33,843 bases of DNA from Synechococcaceae cyanobacterium SM2_3_2 (GTDB lineage: Bacteria; Cyanobacteriota; Cyanobacteriia; Thermostichales; Thermostichaceae). The stretch is from the NCBI GenBank assembly GCA_012031565.1, contig JAAUUM010000016.1, positions 1-33,843 of the forward strand, in the 5' to 3' direction. The notes under the pieces are model-generated. The model was not told the origin of the DNA and ran no database searches. It was given only the letters and a program-made list of their open reading frames with translations. Positions 15,911 through 24,777 of this stretch are shown piece after piece (position 1 is the stretch's first letter; the number at the start of each line of letters is the position of its first letter). The position numbers and the translations under genes are program-made.

Positions 15911-16300
15911 TCACTCCCCAGGGGGGACGCTAGCTTTGTAGGCGGCCCATCCTCCAAAGTGAGAGATATCCGGCCACTGATGTTGCTCGATCAAGGCGTA
16001 GGGGTAGATCATGGCAATGGCCATCCTGCCGTCCGAGAGTTCCACTTGACCGGGATAAAGGCCGGGAGGTTCTGAGGCCAGCAGCGCTTCGTATTGCTCC
16101 GCTGTCATTTCGTAGAGTTCTCCAGCCAGCGAGACACCATCGGTCTCCGTTTCATAGACACCAGGGTGCCAGCCATTGCCCACGGCGTGCATGCGGTAGC
16201 GGGGCTGTGTGCTGACCGTTCCGGCAAAATGGGTGGCGGCAACATTGCCATGATCGGGTTGCCCCTGTAGGGCGGATCCACAGATGAATACACGCTGCAT
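15911..16300 (-). CDS. AtzF C-terminal-domain-like protein (gamma-glutamylcyclotransferase fold)
   Basis: The 129-aa protein (MQRVFICGSALQGQPDH, GELYEM, LLASEPPGLYPG, LSDGRMAIAM) matches the free-standing relatives of the C-terminal domain of allophanate hydrolase, a GGCT-like barrel. In AtzF that domain works after the amidase domain in urea/allophanate breakdown. The family match is from recalled sequence pattern; enzymatic activity here is unproven. It is divergently transcribed from the HpxO-like gene with about 205 bp between them, which suggests a joint role in purine or urea nitrogen use. A start at 16324 is possible but MQRVF at 16300 fits the family. Confidence 0.65.
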   Translation of the reverse strand: MQRVFICGSALQGQPDHGNVAATHFAGTVSTQPRYRMHAVGNGWHPGVYETETDGVSLAGELYEMTAEQYEALLASEPPGLYPGQVELSDGRMAIAMIYPYALIEQHQWPDISHFGGWAAYKASVPPGE

Positions 16301-16505
16301 AAAGATTCTTTTATCCCCAAACAACAGACATTAAAGATCATTATCTCTGGAAAAGTTTAATACAATTTTGGCATGGAGAGAGAGTCCCCTTGCGCTGCCA
16401 GCCCAGAACAGTGTAGTGATTAACACAGCCCAATGGGCATTAATCAGATTTGCTATTGAGGGCAGCATCAACATTGTCGTTCTTACTTTGATATGCGAAA
16501 TTGAC

Positions 16506-17666
16506 ATGCGAAATCTCAAGGTCATTGTCATTGGAGCCGGGATCGGGGGACTAACCGCAGGGATTGCTCTCAAGCAAGCCGGGTGCCATGTGGAGATCTA
16601 CGACCGAGTGCAAGAGCTACGTCCGGTGGGGGCGGGCATTTCGTTGTGGTCAAATGGGGTCAAGGTGCTGAACCGCCTTGGGCTGGGGGAGGGTATCGCT
16701 CGCATAGGCGGTGAGATGAACCGGATGGAGTACCGTACCGCCACAGGCGATCCCTTGAATCAGATCTCCCTGTTGCCCTTGATCGAAAAGGTGGGCCAAC
16801 GCCCTTATCCGGTGGCTCGTCGAGATCTACAGATGTTGTTGCTGGAGGGGTTTCAGGATCCTGTCCAGTTGGGCCATCGGTGTGTGGATGTCCAGGCAGA
16901 CGAAACAGGGGTCACTGCTTTTTTTGACAACGGACAGGAGGCTAGGGGCGATCTGGTTGTTGCTGCCGATGGGATCCGTTCTGTCGTCCGCAGTTATGTG
17001 CTGGGCTATGACGTGGATCCCAGTTATGTGGGCTATGTGAACTGGAATGGATTGGTTCCTGTTTCGCCAGATTTGGCCCCCCCGGATAGTTGGGATATCT
17101 ATGTGGGGGATCATAAGCGAGTATCGTTGATGCCTGTGGGGGGGGATCGCTTCTACTTTTTCCTCGATGTGCCTTTGCCGCTGGGCAGTCCCAATGATCC
17201 CGCCACCTATCAAGTGGAGCTGAGACAGCATTTTCGGGGGTGGGCCGATCCGGTGCAAGCCCTGATCGAACGGATGGATCCCATGACAGTGGCCCGACCG
17301 GAGATTCATGACATGGGGCCGATTGAGTCTTATGCACGGGGCCGTGTGGCGCTCTTGGGGGATGCAGCCCATAGTACCTGCCCTGATCTGGGGCAAGGGG
17401 GTTGTCAGGCCATGGAAGATGGCTATGTTTTGGCCCATTATCTAGCCACGATATCGACTGGGATCCCTGAGGCTTTGCAACGCTACAGCCAGGAGCGGAC
17501 GGAACGTGCCAATGCGGTGGTGCAAAAAGCCCGCAGCCGAGCCGAGCAAATTCATGGCAAGGATCCCGAGATCACTCAAAAGTGGTATCAACAACTGGCT
17601 CATGAATCCCCAACGGATGTGACAGATGCCATTGCCAAGGTGATCCTGGCTGGCCCCATGCGATAA
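16506..17666 (+). CDS. hpxO: FAD-dependent monooxygenase, HpxO-type urate hydroxylase
   Basis: The 386-aa flavoprotein has the Rossmann GAGIGG (residues 10-15), the second FAD motif VVAADGIRS, and GRVALLGDAAHS..PDLGQGGCQAMED. Beyond the general PHBH fold it shares family-specific stretches with Klebsiella HpxO: VGAGISLWSNGVK, PLIEKVGQRPYPV, YVGYVNWNGLV, KRVSLMPVGGDRFYFF and HGKDPEITQKWYQ. HpxO oxidises urate to 5-hydroxyisourate with NADH and O2. A longer frame from 16368 exists, but ATG 16506 places the FAD motif as usual. The rest of the urate pathway is not in the window. Other PHBH-type substrates cannot be fully excluded. Confidence 0.8.
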   Translation: MRNLKVIVIGAGIGGLTAGIALKQAGCHVEIYDRVQELRPVGAGISLWSNGVKVLNRLGLGEGIARIGGEMNRMEYRTATGDPLNQISLLPLIEKVGQRPYPVARRDLQMLLLEGFQDPVQLGHRCVDVQADETGVTAFFDNGQEARGDLVVAADGIRSVVRSYVLGYDVDPSYVGYVNWNGLVPVSPDLAPPDSWDIYVGDHKRVSLMPVGGDRFYFFLDVPLPLGSPNDPATYQVELRQHFRGWADPVQALIERMDPMTVARPEIHDMGPIESYARGRVALLGDAAHSTCPDLGQGGCQAMEDGYVLAHYLATISTGIPEALQRYSQERTERANAVVQKARSRAEQIHGKDPEITQKWYQQLAHESPTDVTDAIAKVILAGPMR

Positions 17667-17807
17667 GCAGCAAGGAATGCCCTCAAAGTTCTCAAAGGTT
17701 ATACATATCTCTTCATGCCTGGATCCCATCTCTTAAAGTTTCGTTTAGCGGCTCTAGGATCCCTGGGCAGAGGGGTGATAGGTTGAGGTCTCATCAGCGA
17801 CACGGTT

Positions 17808-17840
17808 AGTCCAATCCCTGTGGGAAACGGTGATTAGACT
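17808..17840 (+). other. Hairpin upstream of a small gene
   Basis: AGTCCAATC (17808-17816) and GATTAGACT (17832-17840) pair with one mismatch and are followed by CTTTT. It lies 40 bp ahead of the small gene at 17881. It could be a weak terminator for hpxO or a leader structure. Confidence 0.4.
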
Positions 17841-17880
17841 CTTTTAAGACCTTTATCTTTTTGAGATTTGTAGGCTTGCA

Positions 17881-18075
17881 ATGAATAACCTCAATAACAA
17901 ACCATCGGATCAAAATGGCCGTAATTGGGTCGGTCGGAGTGTGTCGGCAGGGGTGGGAGCTACGATTGCTGGCTCAGTATCTGCGGCGAATGGCCAATCT
18001 CCGTTGATGACCTTGATGGTGATTACCTGTGCAACTGTTTTGACATTGGTTTGTGACGAGTATGGCTTGATCTAG
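17881..18075 (+). CDS. Small hypothetical membrane protein
   Basis: The 64-aa frame has a polar N terminus rich in Asn, a Gly/Ala/Ser-rich central segment (SAGVGATIAGSVSAA) and a hydrophobic segment (LMTLMVITCATVLTLV) that could span a membrane once. It is followed by a good intrinsic terminator (18135-18169), which supports expression as a single-gene unit. No family is recognised and no strong ribosome-binding site is visible. Confidence 0.5.
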   Translation: MNNLNNKPSDQNGRNWVGRSVSAGVGATIAGSVSAANGQSPLMTLMVITCATVLTLVCDEYGLI

Positions 18076-18134
18076 ATTTAATTAATTGCTTCTGGCCCAA
18101 TTGCTTTTGGGCGCACCCCAGGTCTAAATTGAAT

Positions 18135-18169
18135 AACCTAAGTCAAATAATCTAGCTTTAGGTTTTTTT
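18135..18169 (+). terminator. Intrinsic terminator after the small gene
   Basis: AACCTAA (18135-18141) pairs with TTAGGTT (18158-18164), and the 3' arm runs into seven T (18163-18169). A second perfect stem, GCCCAA/TTGGGC (18095-18112), lies just before it. Confidence 0.6.
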
Positions 18170-18343
18170 GATCTGCCAAAGCAAGCCGAAAGAGCAACAT
18201 TTGGGCCACCAGAAGTGATTGTTTTTAGAACAACTGTCCTAAAGCGCTGGATCCCGACGCAGCGGTATCGTGACATTCTGAAGACAGGGTTCCATTTTTG
18301 GGACTCATCTTTTCAGAATTTTGCAGAATTAGGATCCCTACTC

Positions 18344-18838
18344 ATGCCCATTCAGCGCATCGACCCTCAACCCGGCCAGGAATCTGTGTGGGACTACCCC
18401 CGCCCGCCGCGCCTAGAGCCCTCTGACTCTCATGTTCAAGTGATCTGGGCAGGTGAAACGATTGTGGAGACCCGCTCGGCTTACCGAGTGCTAGAAACCA
18501 GCCATCCCCCCACCTTTTACATCCCCCCGACAGATATCCGCCCAGGGGTATTGCAAGCCAGTGCCCGTCGCACCTTCTGCGAATTTAAGGGATCCGCTAG
18601 TTACTGGCATCTCACCTTGGGTGAGCGTCGGGATGCCGATGTGGCTTGGAGCTATGAAAACCCAACCCCAGGCTTTGAGGCCATCCGGGGCTATCTGTGC
18701 TTTTATCCCAGCCGCATGGATCGATGTCTTGTGGATGGCGAGATCGTGCAGTCCCAGGCCGGGGATTTCTATGGTGGCTGGATCACCAGCACAATTGTTG
18801 GCCCATTCAAAGGTGAGCCAGGCACTTGGGGTTGGTGA
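18344..18838 (+). CDS. DUF427 domain-containing protein
   Basis: The 164-aa protein contains the DUF427 core: VIWAGETIVETRSAYRVLE, PTFYIPP.DI, FCEFKGSASYW and a GYLCFYPSRMD segment. The family is a small beta-rich fold, common in bacteria, without an agreed function. The C-terminal VDGEIVQSQAGDFYGGWITS is typical of the cyanobacterial form. A longer frame from 18215 exists; ATG 18344 is chosen because similarity begins there. It converges with the small gene at 18898-19092. Confidence 0.85.
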   Translation: MPIQRIDPQPGQESVWDYPRPPRLEPSDSHVQVIWAGETIVETRSAYRVLETSHPPTFYIPPTDIRPGVLQASARRTFCEFKGSASYWHLTLGERRDADVAWSYENPTPGFEAIRGYLCFYPSRMDRCLVDGEIVQSQAGDFYGGWITSTIVGPFKGEPGTWGW

Positions 18839-18897
18839 GAAGGGATCCCTCTCTAGGGGAGATTCCTTCGTCATGGCAGACTCAAGCTCAAGCCTGC

Positions 18898-19092
18898 TCA
18901 ATAGGGCTCTGTTTCAGAAAAGGCTTCGTCAAACTCCTCAATCAATTCGTCAATCTCTTCTAGGGCTTGGTTAACATCCACCCGCAACATGCCCAGATTG
19001 GACTTTTCCAGCAATTTGGCAACGGCAGGGCGACGCAGGCGGATCAGCTCCACTCGGCTCTTGAAGGCTTGGATCTCAGCAGTATCCATCAT
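18898..19092 (-). CDS. Small conserved helical protein
   Basis: The 64-aa frame is strongly helical, with heptad-like leucines and an acidic C terminus (ALEEIDELIEEFDEAF). Codon use fits the host and it resembles short hypothetical proteins I associate with cyanobacteria. Two adjacent Met codons (19092 or 19089) can serve as start. It fits neatly between the DUF427 and DUF2839 genes. Function is unknown. Confidence 0.6.
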   Translation of the reverse strand: MMDTAEIQAFKSRVELIRLRRPAVAKLLEKSNLGMLRVDVNQALEEIDELIEEFDEAFSETEPY

Positions 19093-19257
19093 GGTTTCGG
19101 CAAGACGACCTCACCAGCTTATCAAGGGATCCCGCCCTGCTGTGTCATGTCCCGCACTTGGTAGGATGGGTTGGGCTATGAGCTAGAAGCCAGAACCCAA
19201 GCTATCTTTGACTCAAGCACCTATCACCTGAAGCTGAGACCAATTGGAGGGGATCCC

Positions 19258-19485
19258 GTGGGAGAAGCCAAACGTCGTCAAACCCAACAAGCTACCAGTG
19301 CGGATCCCGATCAGGAGCTGATCTTTCCCAACCTGCCCGATCTGCCCATCACCAAGGGGCAAGCCAAAGCTGCCTACACATGGACGAGCCGAGGAGCCTG
19401 GGCTGGCATTATCTTTTTGGGGGTATTCTGGGTGGTGGTTCGGTTTGTGGGGCCTGCTCTCGGTTTGTGGCAGGTGAAAGGCTGA
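19258..19485 (+). CDS. DUF2839 family membrane protein
   Basis: With the GTG at 19258 the protein is 75 aa and begins GEAKRRQ, as family members begin MGEAKRR. It continues LPITKGQAKAAYTWTSRGAW and one transmembrane helix ending RFVGPALGLWQV. The longer frame from 19171 adds 29 unrelated residues. DUF2839 is a cyanobacterial family of unknown function. The nitrilase-family gene follows 59 bp downstream on the same strand. Confidence 0.82.
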   Translation: MGEAKRRQTQQATSADPDQELIFPNLPDLPITKGQAKAAYTWTSRGAWAGIIFLGVFWVVVRFVGPALGLWQVKG

Positions 19486-19544
19486 TCTCAAGCCAATCTC
19501 TATCAGTCTCAGAACCCTCGTCCCGTCAGATTTTGAGTCTTGCT

Positions 19545-20372
19545 ATGATGCGCCCCTATCTTGCTGCTGCCGTTCAGATGACGAGTGTTTCAGATGTGCC
19601 GGCCAACCTCTCTCAAGCCGAAGAGCTGATTGAGTTTGCGGTTCAGCAGGGGTGTGAGCTGATCACCCTGCCCGAGAACTTTTCCTTTATGGGGCCAGAG
19701 GCCGAAAAAATCGCCCAAGCGGCTGAGATTCAGACCCAGACCGAGATGTTTTTACACAAAATGTCGCTGCGGTTTCAGGTGACGCTGTTGGGGGGAGGCT
19801 ATCCTGTCCCCGATGGCCAGGGACGTTTTTTTAATACTGCCTCCCTGCTGGATCCCAATGGAGAGGAGATCTCCCGCTATCAAAAGATTCATCTCTTTGA
19901 CGTCAACCTGCCGGATGGCAACACCTATCAAGAGTCCAAGAGCGTCACCCCCGGCGAAAATGTGGTGGTGGCCTCCACCCAAAACCTCGGGATCCTGGGC
20001 ATGTCTGTCTGTTACGACATTCGCTTCCCGGAGCTGTATCGGGCCTTGGTGGATGGGGGATCCGAGGTGTTGTTGATTCCAGCCGCCTTTACCGCTTATA
20101 CGGGCCAAGTCCACTGGCAACTCTTGGTGCAAGCTCGGGCTGTGGAAAATACCTGTTATGTGGTGGCTCCAGCCCAGGTGGGGCTGCACTATGCCCGTCG
20201 CCAATGTCACGGACATGCCATGATCGTGGATCCCTGGGGGGTAGTCCTGGCGGATGCGGGCGGCGAAAAGCCCGGTGTGGCGATGGCTGAGATCAACCCA
20301 GAGCGTCTGCGCCAAGTTAGGCAACAAATGCCCTCGCTCGAACACCGCCAAATGACCTGCCGCTCGTTTTAG
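19545..20372 (+). CDS. Carbon-nitrogen hydrolase, Nit1/Nit2-type amidase
   Basis: The 275-aa protein has the nitrilase catalytic triad: Glu44 (LPENFSF), Lys114 (YQKIHLFD) and Cys156 (SVCYDIRFPE). Length and motifs fit the Nit branch, whose members hydrolyse deaminated glutathione or omega-amides (metabolite repair), with glutamine-type amides as alternatives. It is probably cytoplasmic. Two adjacent ATG codons (19545, 19548) could start it; an upstream frame from 19380 overlaps the DUF2839 gene and is unlikely. Confidence 0.88.
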   Translation: MMRPYLAAAVQMTSVSDVPANLSQAEELIEFAVQQGCELITLPENFSFMGPEAEKIAQAAEIQTQTEMFLHKMSLRFQVTLLGGGYPVPDGQGRFFNTASLLDPNGEEISRYQKIHLFDVNLPDGNTYQESKSVTPGENVVVASTQNLGILGMSVCYDIRFPELYRALVDGGSEVLLIPAAFTAYTGQVHWQLLVQARAVENTCYVVAPAQVGLHYARRQCHGHAMIVDPWGVVLADAGGEKPGVAMAEINPERLRQVRQQMPSLEHRQMTCRSF

Positions 20373-20599
20373 GTCAAGCTAGAGGAAAAGTGTCGAGAAC
20401 GAAGCGATTAGAATCATGATCTAACGCCAGGGATCCTTTTGCATTTTGTTGTAGGGATCCCTATAGACATTCATACCCGTCTGAGTTCTCTGATAGAACA
20501 AAAATTAAGCGGTCTCTCTATCCAAATCTCCATCTCAGGGATCCTTGGTTATGAACAAGTGCTCAAGCGCCCCAGGTTACTGTTGCCCCAGGTTTAGGT

Positions 20600-20974
20600 A
20601 TGTCACACTTCACCACCATCCAAATCCAAATCAAAGATGGAGACATCCTCTACGAAACCCTGCAAGAGCTGGGCTATCAAGTGGAGCGCAACAGCAATAT
20701 TCGGGGGTATCTGTGGAAACGAACCCGGGCTGATTTTGTCATTCGCCAATCCAATGGCTTTGACCTTGGCTTTCGCAAAAACGGCGATACCTACGAGCTG
20801 GTATCCGATTTCTGGGGTGCCCAGATCGACCAAAAAGCCTTTTTAGAACCGATTTTGCAGACCTACGCCCACAAGAATCTGATCGCCGCCGCCCGCAAAC
20901 AGGGCTATGCCATCGAAGCCCAAGAGACCTTAGAGGATGGCACCATCCGTCTCGTGGTAGGCCGTTGGGTTTAG
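20600..20974 (+). CDS. ycf35: DUF1257/Ycf35-like protein
   Basis: The 124-aa protein starts MSHFTTIQIQIKDGDIL, contains IRGYLWKRTRADFVIRQ, NGFDLGFRKNGDTYELVSDFWG and ends EDGTIRLVVGRWV, matching the Ycf35 (DUF1257) family of cyanobacteria and algal plastids. Function is not established. It follows the nitrilase gene after a 227-bp gap in which I see three GGATCC sites and nothing else. Confidence 0.82.
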   Translation: MSHFTTIQIQIKDGDILYETLQELGYQVERNSNIRGYLWKRTRADFVIRQSNGFDLGFRKNGDTYELVSDFWGAQIDQKAFLEPILQTYAHKNLIAAARKQGYAIEAQETLEDGTIRLVVGRWV

Positions 20975-21019
20975 ACTTCAGCTTCCTTGGGATCCTGTTT
21001 GGATGATCACCTGCCCACG

Positions 21020-22099
21020 ATGACAAACACGATTTTGAAAATGCGGCCTTGGGATCTAGTGTTGGGGGGCACTGTGGGGATTCCTACCCATGCGCTGGTA
21101 TTGGGGGGACTGGCCGGGGCGCACCGACAGATCAACAGTCCCAACACAGCGGCCCGATTGGCCGGGATCCCGGTAGCCTTGGGCTATGGCAGAGAAGGGA
21201 TCGAGCTGTTGATCGAAGCGCTGCAATCCAATAGCGAATGGCCGGTGCGGCTGGCGATTTGGCAAGCCCTCAGCCAACAGCAGGATGACCGCTGCCAATG
21301 GGCGACTCGGCATCTCAGTCCCTTTCGGGATGTGGGGGGATCCCAGGCTGTGGTTGTAGCTTATCGGCGAGGGGAGCGGGATTTTAGGTATGCCGAATTG
21401 GCTGAGATGAATTTGAGCCGAGCCAGTTTGGGGGGAGTCAACTGTTTTGCCGCCAATCTCAAAGCCGCCCAGTTGGAGGGCTGTAACCTCAATGGCATTC
21501 AGTGTGTGGAAGCCGATCTGCGGGGGGCACGACTAGCCGGATCCAAACTGAGCGGCGGCTGTTTTGATAAGGCGGATCTGCGCGGGGCGGATCTGCGCGG
21601 GTGTAAGCTGAGCGGCACCAGTTGGCGGGGTTGCAGAGTGGATGAGACCACCCAATGGGATCCCAAGGCAGCGTTGATTTGGCACCTACAAAATCGCCGG
21701 GACATCTCCCCTGCTCTCTCTCAAGTGGATCTGAGTAAAGCCAACTTACGATCTATCGAGCTGAAAGCCATCAACCTATCAAAAGCCAATCTGATCGGGG
21801 TTGATCTGAGGGGATCCCGATTGGAAAACGTTGATCTCAGTCAGGCAAATCTGACGCGAGCTGATCTGCGGGGATCCAATTTATCTGGATCCAACTTGAG
21901 TGGGGCAGTCTTGACCAAAGCCAATCTCACTCAGGCCAACCTCAGCCGAACCGATTTGAGCAAAACCGATTTAACCAAGGCCAATCTGACCGGAGTTAAT
22001 CTGACCGGTGCAATTGTGGAGGGATCCATCCGCTCTGAGACTCAGGTTGAAGGGGTGACATTTGCCGATGGTCGCAGCATCCGGCCCTGGTGGTGGTAG
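21020..22099 (+). CDS. Pentapeptide-repeat protein
   Basis: The 359-aa protein has a non-repeat N-terminal part (about residues 1-125, with a hydrophobic segment and a helical HEAT-like stretch LLIEALQSNSEWPVRLAIW) followed by pentapeptide repeats of A(D/N)LxG type in two blocks separated by a short linker with WDPKAAL. Such repeats fold as a right-handed beta-helix and are abundant in cyanobacteria. No specific function can be read. The TTG at 20987 is less likely than ATG 21020. Confidence 0.85.
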   Translation: MTNTILKMRPWDLVLGGTVGIPTHALVLGGLAGAHRQINSPNTAARLAGIPVALGYGREGIELLIEALQSNSEWPVRLAIWQALSQQQDDRCQWATRHLSPFRDVGGSQAVVVAYRRGERDFRYAELAEMNLSRASLGGVNCFAANLKAAQLEGCNLNGIQCVEADLRGARLAGSKLSGGCFDKADLRGADLRGCKLSGTSWRGCRVDETTQWDPKAALIWHLQNRRDISPALSQVDLSKANLRSIELKAINLSKANLIGVDLRGSRLENVDLSQANLTRADLRGSNLSGSNLSGAVLTKANLTQANLSRTDLSKTDLTKANLTGVNLTGAIVEGSIRSETQVEGVTFADGRSIRPWWW

Positions 22100-22160
22100 A
22101 GGTTCTGCCGATTGGATTGATTTCAGCAGTGACTTGCAGAGGCTCTACCTTCAGCTCAAT

Positions 22161-22177
22161 CCGCCAGTCCTCGGCGG
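22161..22177. terminator. GC hairpin between convergent genes
   Basis: CCGCC (22161-22165) and GGCGG (22173-22177) form a stem with a 7-nt loop in the gap between the pentapeptide gene and ctaE. There is no U-tract, so a terminator role is only possible. Confidence 0.3.
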
Positions 22178-22248
22178 CGCATCAATTCAGCAACAATCAA
22201 CAAAGGACTTAAGCCTCTTGTCTAGACTGTTTCAGCTACCGCAAGAGT

Positions 22249-22902
22249 TTAGAGTCGGGTCAAGATGTAGAGCAGCGTGAATAAAATGATCCAGATCACA
22301 TCCACAAAATGCCAGTAGATCTCAGCCATCTCCACCCCAACGTGCTTGATGTCGGAGTAGTGGCCCTCTCGCCGTGACCGCCACATCACCCCCAAAATCA
22401 ACAGCACGCCAATGAAGACGTGGAGGCCGTGAAAGCCTGTGGTCAAGTAAAAACAATTGGCAAAGATATTCTCGGTCAGGCCATAACCCAAGGTCATGTA
22501 TTCATAGACCTGTCCGCCCAAAAAGATCATCCCCATCAGGGCTGTGACCCCAAACCAGAGTCGCATTCCTTTGATGTCATTCTCTTTAACGGCATGGGTG
22601 CCTTTGTTGATCACCAAACTACTAGAGACCAGGATCAATGTGTTGATGGCGGGCAAAACCAACTCAACTTCTGTTCCTTCGGGGGGCCAGACCGCATAGG
22701 TGGAAAAGAAGATGATATAGGTGGCAAAAAAGCCCCCAAACATAAGGGATTCTGACGCCAAAAACGTGACCAAGCCCCAGATGCGTAGATCGGGATGGGC
22801 ATGATCATCATGGGCCACATGAGCAACAGCTTCGACAACGGTGGAGTCCAGATCAGGAGAGGAGGTGGTGGTCATGGCAAGAGCCTCATTCGGGGTATTC
22901 AC
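22249..22902 (-). CDS. ctaE: Cytochrome c oxidase subunit III
   Basis: The 217-aa protein shows the subunit III core: WGLVTFLASESLMFGGFFATY, GTHAVKENDI, YLTTGFHGLHVFIGVLLILG and VEMAEIYWHFVDVIWIILFTLLY, with about five membrane helices (the short form). The conserved Glu in the LASES region and His in GFHGLHV are present. It is the third gene of ctaCDE, 56 bp after ctaD. An internal start (MTTTSS, ten residues on) is possible. Confidence 0.95.
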   Translation of the reverse strand: MNTPNEALAMTTTSSPDLDSTVVEAVAHVAHDDHAHPDLRIWGLVTFLASESLMFGGFFATYIIFFSTYAVWPPEGTEVELVLPAINTLILVSSSLVINKGTHAVKENDIKGMRLWFGVTALMGMIFLGGQVYEYMTLGYGLTENIFANCFYLTTGFHGLHVFIGVLLILGVMWRSRREGHYSDIKHVGVEMAEIYWHFVDVIWIILFTLLYILTRL

Positions 22903-22958
22903 TCAACACAAGCCGGGATCCCTGGCCTTTTTAACCCAAGGATCCCCAGCTGTGATCA

Positions 22959-24659
22959 CTAGCTGACAGCCGCTGCCTCAGCCTGTTGGCGATGGGATCC
23001 ATCCATGCTGATGGGGATATTCATGCCGTACTCGTAGGGGCCGTGGGTGATCTCAGGCAACACTTCCCAGTTTTCGATCATGGGAGGAGAGGCAGTTGTC
23101 CACTCCAGTGTCAAAGATTCCCAAGGATTTTCGGGCGCGATCGGCCCCCAGATCCAGCTATAGATCGCATTGAGGGTAAAGGGAATGATCGAGATGCCCA
23201 AAATGATCGCCCCGATGGTGCAGAGCACGTTCAGATCGGCAAACTGTGGGTCATACATCGCCACCCGACGCGGCATCCCGTGGGTGCCCAACTGGTGCAT
23301 CGGCAAAAAGGTGAGATTGCCGCCAATGAAGGTGAGGACAAAGTGAACCCGGCCCCAAAACTCGTTGTACATCCGCCCCGTCATCTTGGGGAACCAGTGA
23401 TAGAGTCCGGCATAGAGGCCAAACACAGAGCCGCCAAACAGCACATAGTGGAAGTGAGCCACCACATAGTAGGTGTCATGGACATGGATATCAAACGGCG
23501 GGGATCCCAGAGTAACGCCACTCAGTCCACCGAGCACGAACATCATCAACAGGCCGATGGCAAACAACATGGCACTGGTGAGTCGGATTTTGCCCCCCCA
23601 CAAAGTTGCCACCCAGCCAAAGATCTTGACTCCTGTTGGCACCGCCACGATCAGGGTGGAGATGGTAAAGAAAATCCGCATCCAGGCGGGCGTGCCACTG
23701 GTAAACATGTGGTGAACCCAGACAAACAGGCCGACAAAACAGATGGCCAAGCTGGAATAGGCAATCGCCTTGTAGCCAAAGATGGGTTTGCGGGCATGGG
23801 TGGCGATCACCTCAGACATGATCCCAAAGATGGGCAGGATCATCAGGTAAACCGCTGGGTGGGAATAGAACCAAAATAGGTGCTGATAGACCACCACATT
23901 GCCGCCTGATTCAGGCCGGAAAAAAGAGGTGCCAAAGTTGATATCAAAAAACAACAGGGTCAAGCCCGCTGCTAATACCGGCGTGGAGAACAAGGCCAAA
24001 ATCGAGGTGGCCATGATCGCCCAGCAAAACAGGGGCAGCTGATCCCATTTCATGCTGGGCACCCGCATCTTCCAGATGGTGACCACGAAGTTGAGAGCGC
24101 CCAAAATGGAGGAGCTGCCCACCAAGATGATGCTGAGGATCCACAGAGATTGAGCGGTGGTGGCGGTGACCAAACTGAGGGGAGGATAAGATGTCCAGCC
24201 CGCCTGAGCCCCCCCTTCTAAGACAAAGCTCAGCACCAGCAAAAAGGCTGCGGGAGGATTGAGCCAAAAGGCCAAGGCATTGAGCTTGGGAAAGGCCATA
24301 TCCCGTGCCCCAATCATCAGAGGCACTAGATAGTTGCCAAAGCCCCCCACCGCTGCTGGCACCACCCAGAAAAAGATCATGAGGGTGCCATGATTGGTCA
24401 GCAAAGCGTTGTAAAGGCTGGGATCCACCCAATCAGAGTCAGGGGTGGACAGCTCCAAGCGCATCACCATCGCCATCAAGCCCCCCACTAGATAGGCGAA
24501 GAAGGCAAAAACGATGTATTGGATCCCAATTACTTTGTGGTCGATATTAAACGTGAAATAGTCGTACCACTTCCAAGCGGTGGGATGCTGACTATGGCCA
24601 TCGGGATCCGGGCCTTGTAGATTGGCCTCTTGGTCAAGGGGAATATGTACTTGAGTCAT
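22959..24659 (-). CDS. ctaD: Cytochrome c oxidase subunit I
   Basis: The 566-aa protein with 12 membrane helices carries the heme and copper ligands: His in LLTNHGTLMIFFW, the CuB site FWFYSHPAVY (His plus the cross-linked Tyr of the family), the His pair of VWVHHMFTSG, and HFHYVLFGGSVFG. YSHPAV in place of GHPEV places it in the A2 type of heme-copper oxidases, in which a Tyr-Ser pair replaces the D-channel glutamate. It reduces O2 to water in the respiratory chain. A TTG at 24677 would add six residues; ATG 24659 is preferred. Confidence 0.96.
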   Translation of the reverse strand: MTQVHIPLDQEANLQGPDPDGHSQHPTAWKWYDYFTFNIDHKVIGIQYIVFAFFAYLVGGLMAMVMRLELSTPDSDWVDPSLYNALLTNHGTLMIFFWVVPAAVGGFGNYLVPLMIGARDMAFPKLNALAFWLNPPAAFLLVLSFVLEGGAQAGWTSYPPLSLVTATTAQSLWILSIILVGSSSILGALNFVVTIWKMRVPSMKWDQLPLFCWAIMATSILALFSTPVLAAGLTLLFFDINFGTSFFRPESGGNVVVYQHLFWFYSHPAVYLMILPIFGIMSEVIATHARKPIFGYKAIAYSSLAICFVGLFVWVHHMFTSGTPAWMRIFFTISTLIVAVPTGVKIFGWVATLWGGKIRLTSAMLFAIGLLMMFVLGGLSGVTLGSPPFDIHVHDTYYVVAHFHYVLFGGSVFGLYAGLYHWFPKMTGRMYNEFWGRVHFVLTFIGGNLTFLPMHQLGTHGMPRRVAMYDPQFADLNVLCTIGAIILGISIIPFTLNAIYSWIWGPIAPENPWESLTLEWTTASPPMIENWEVLPEITHGPYEYGMNIPISMDGSHRQQAEAAAVS

Positions 24660-24777
24660 AAAATCAGGCTCAGTCAATGCGAAAGGTCAATTAGTCTTAG
24701 TCAATGAATGGGAACAGTATTAAAGAAACAGTCAAACAAACATTAGTGAACGGTCTGTGATGGATTTCTGGGATTGA

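Noticed and set aside
16368-16505. N-terminal extension of the HpxO-like protein
   Set aside because: The FAD motif should begin within the first 15 residues; the added 46 residues look like translated intergenic DNA.
19171-19257. Longer start for the DUF2839 gene
   Set aside because: The family begins with GEAKRR just after the start; the extra residues have no family resemblance.
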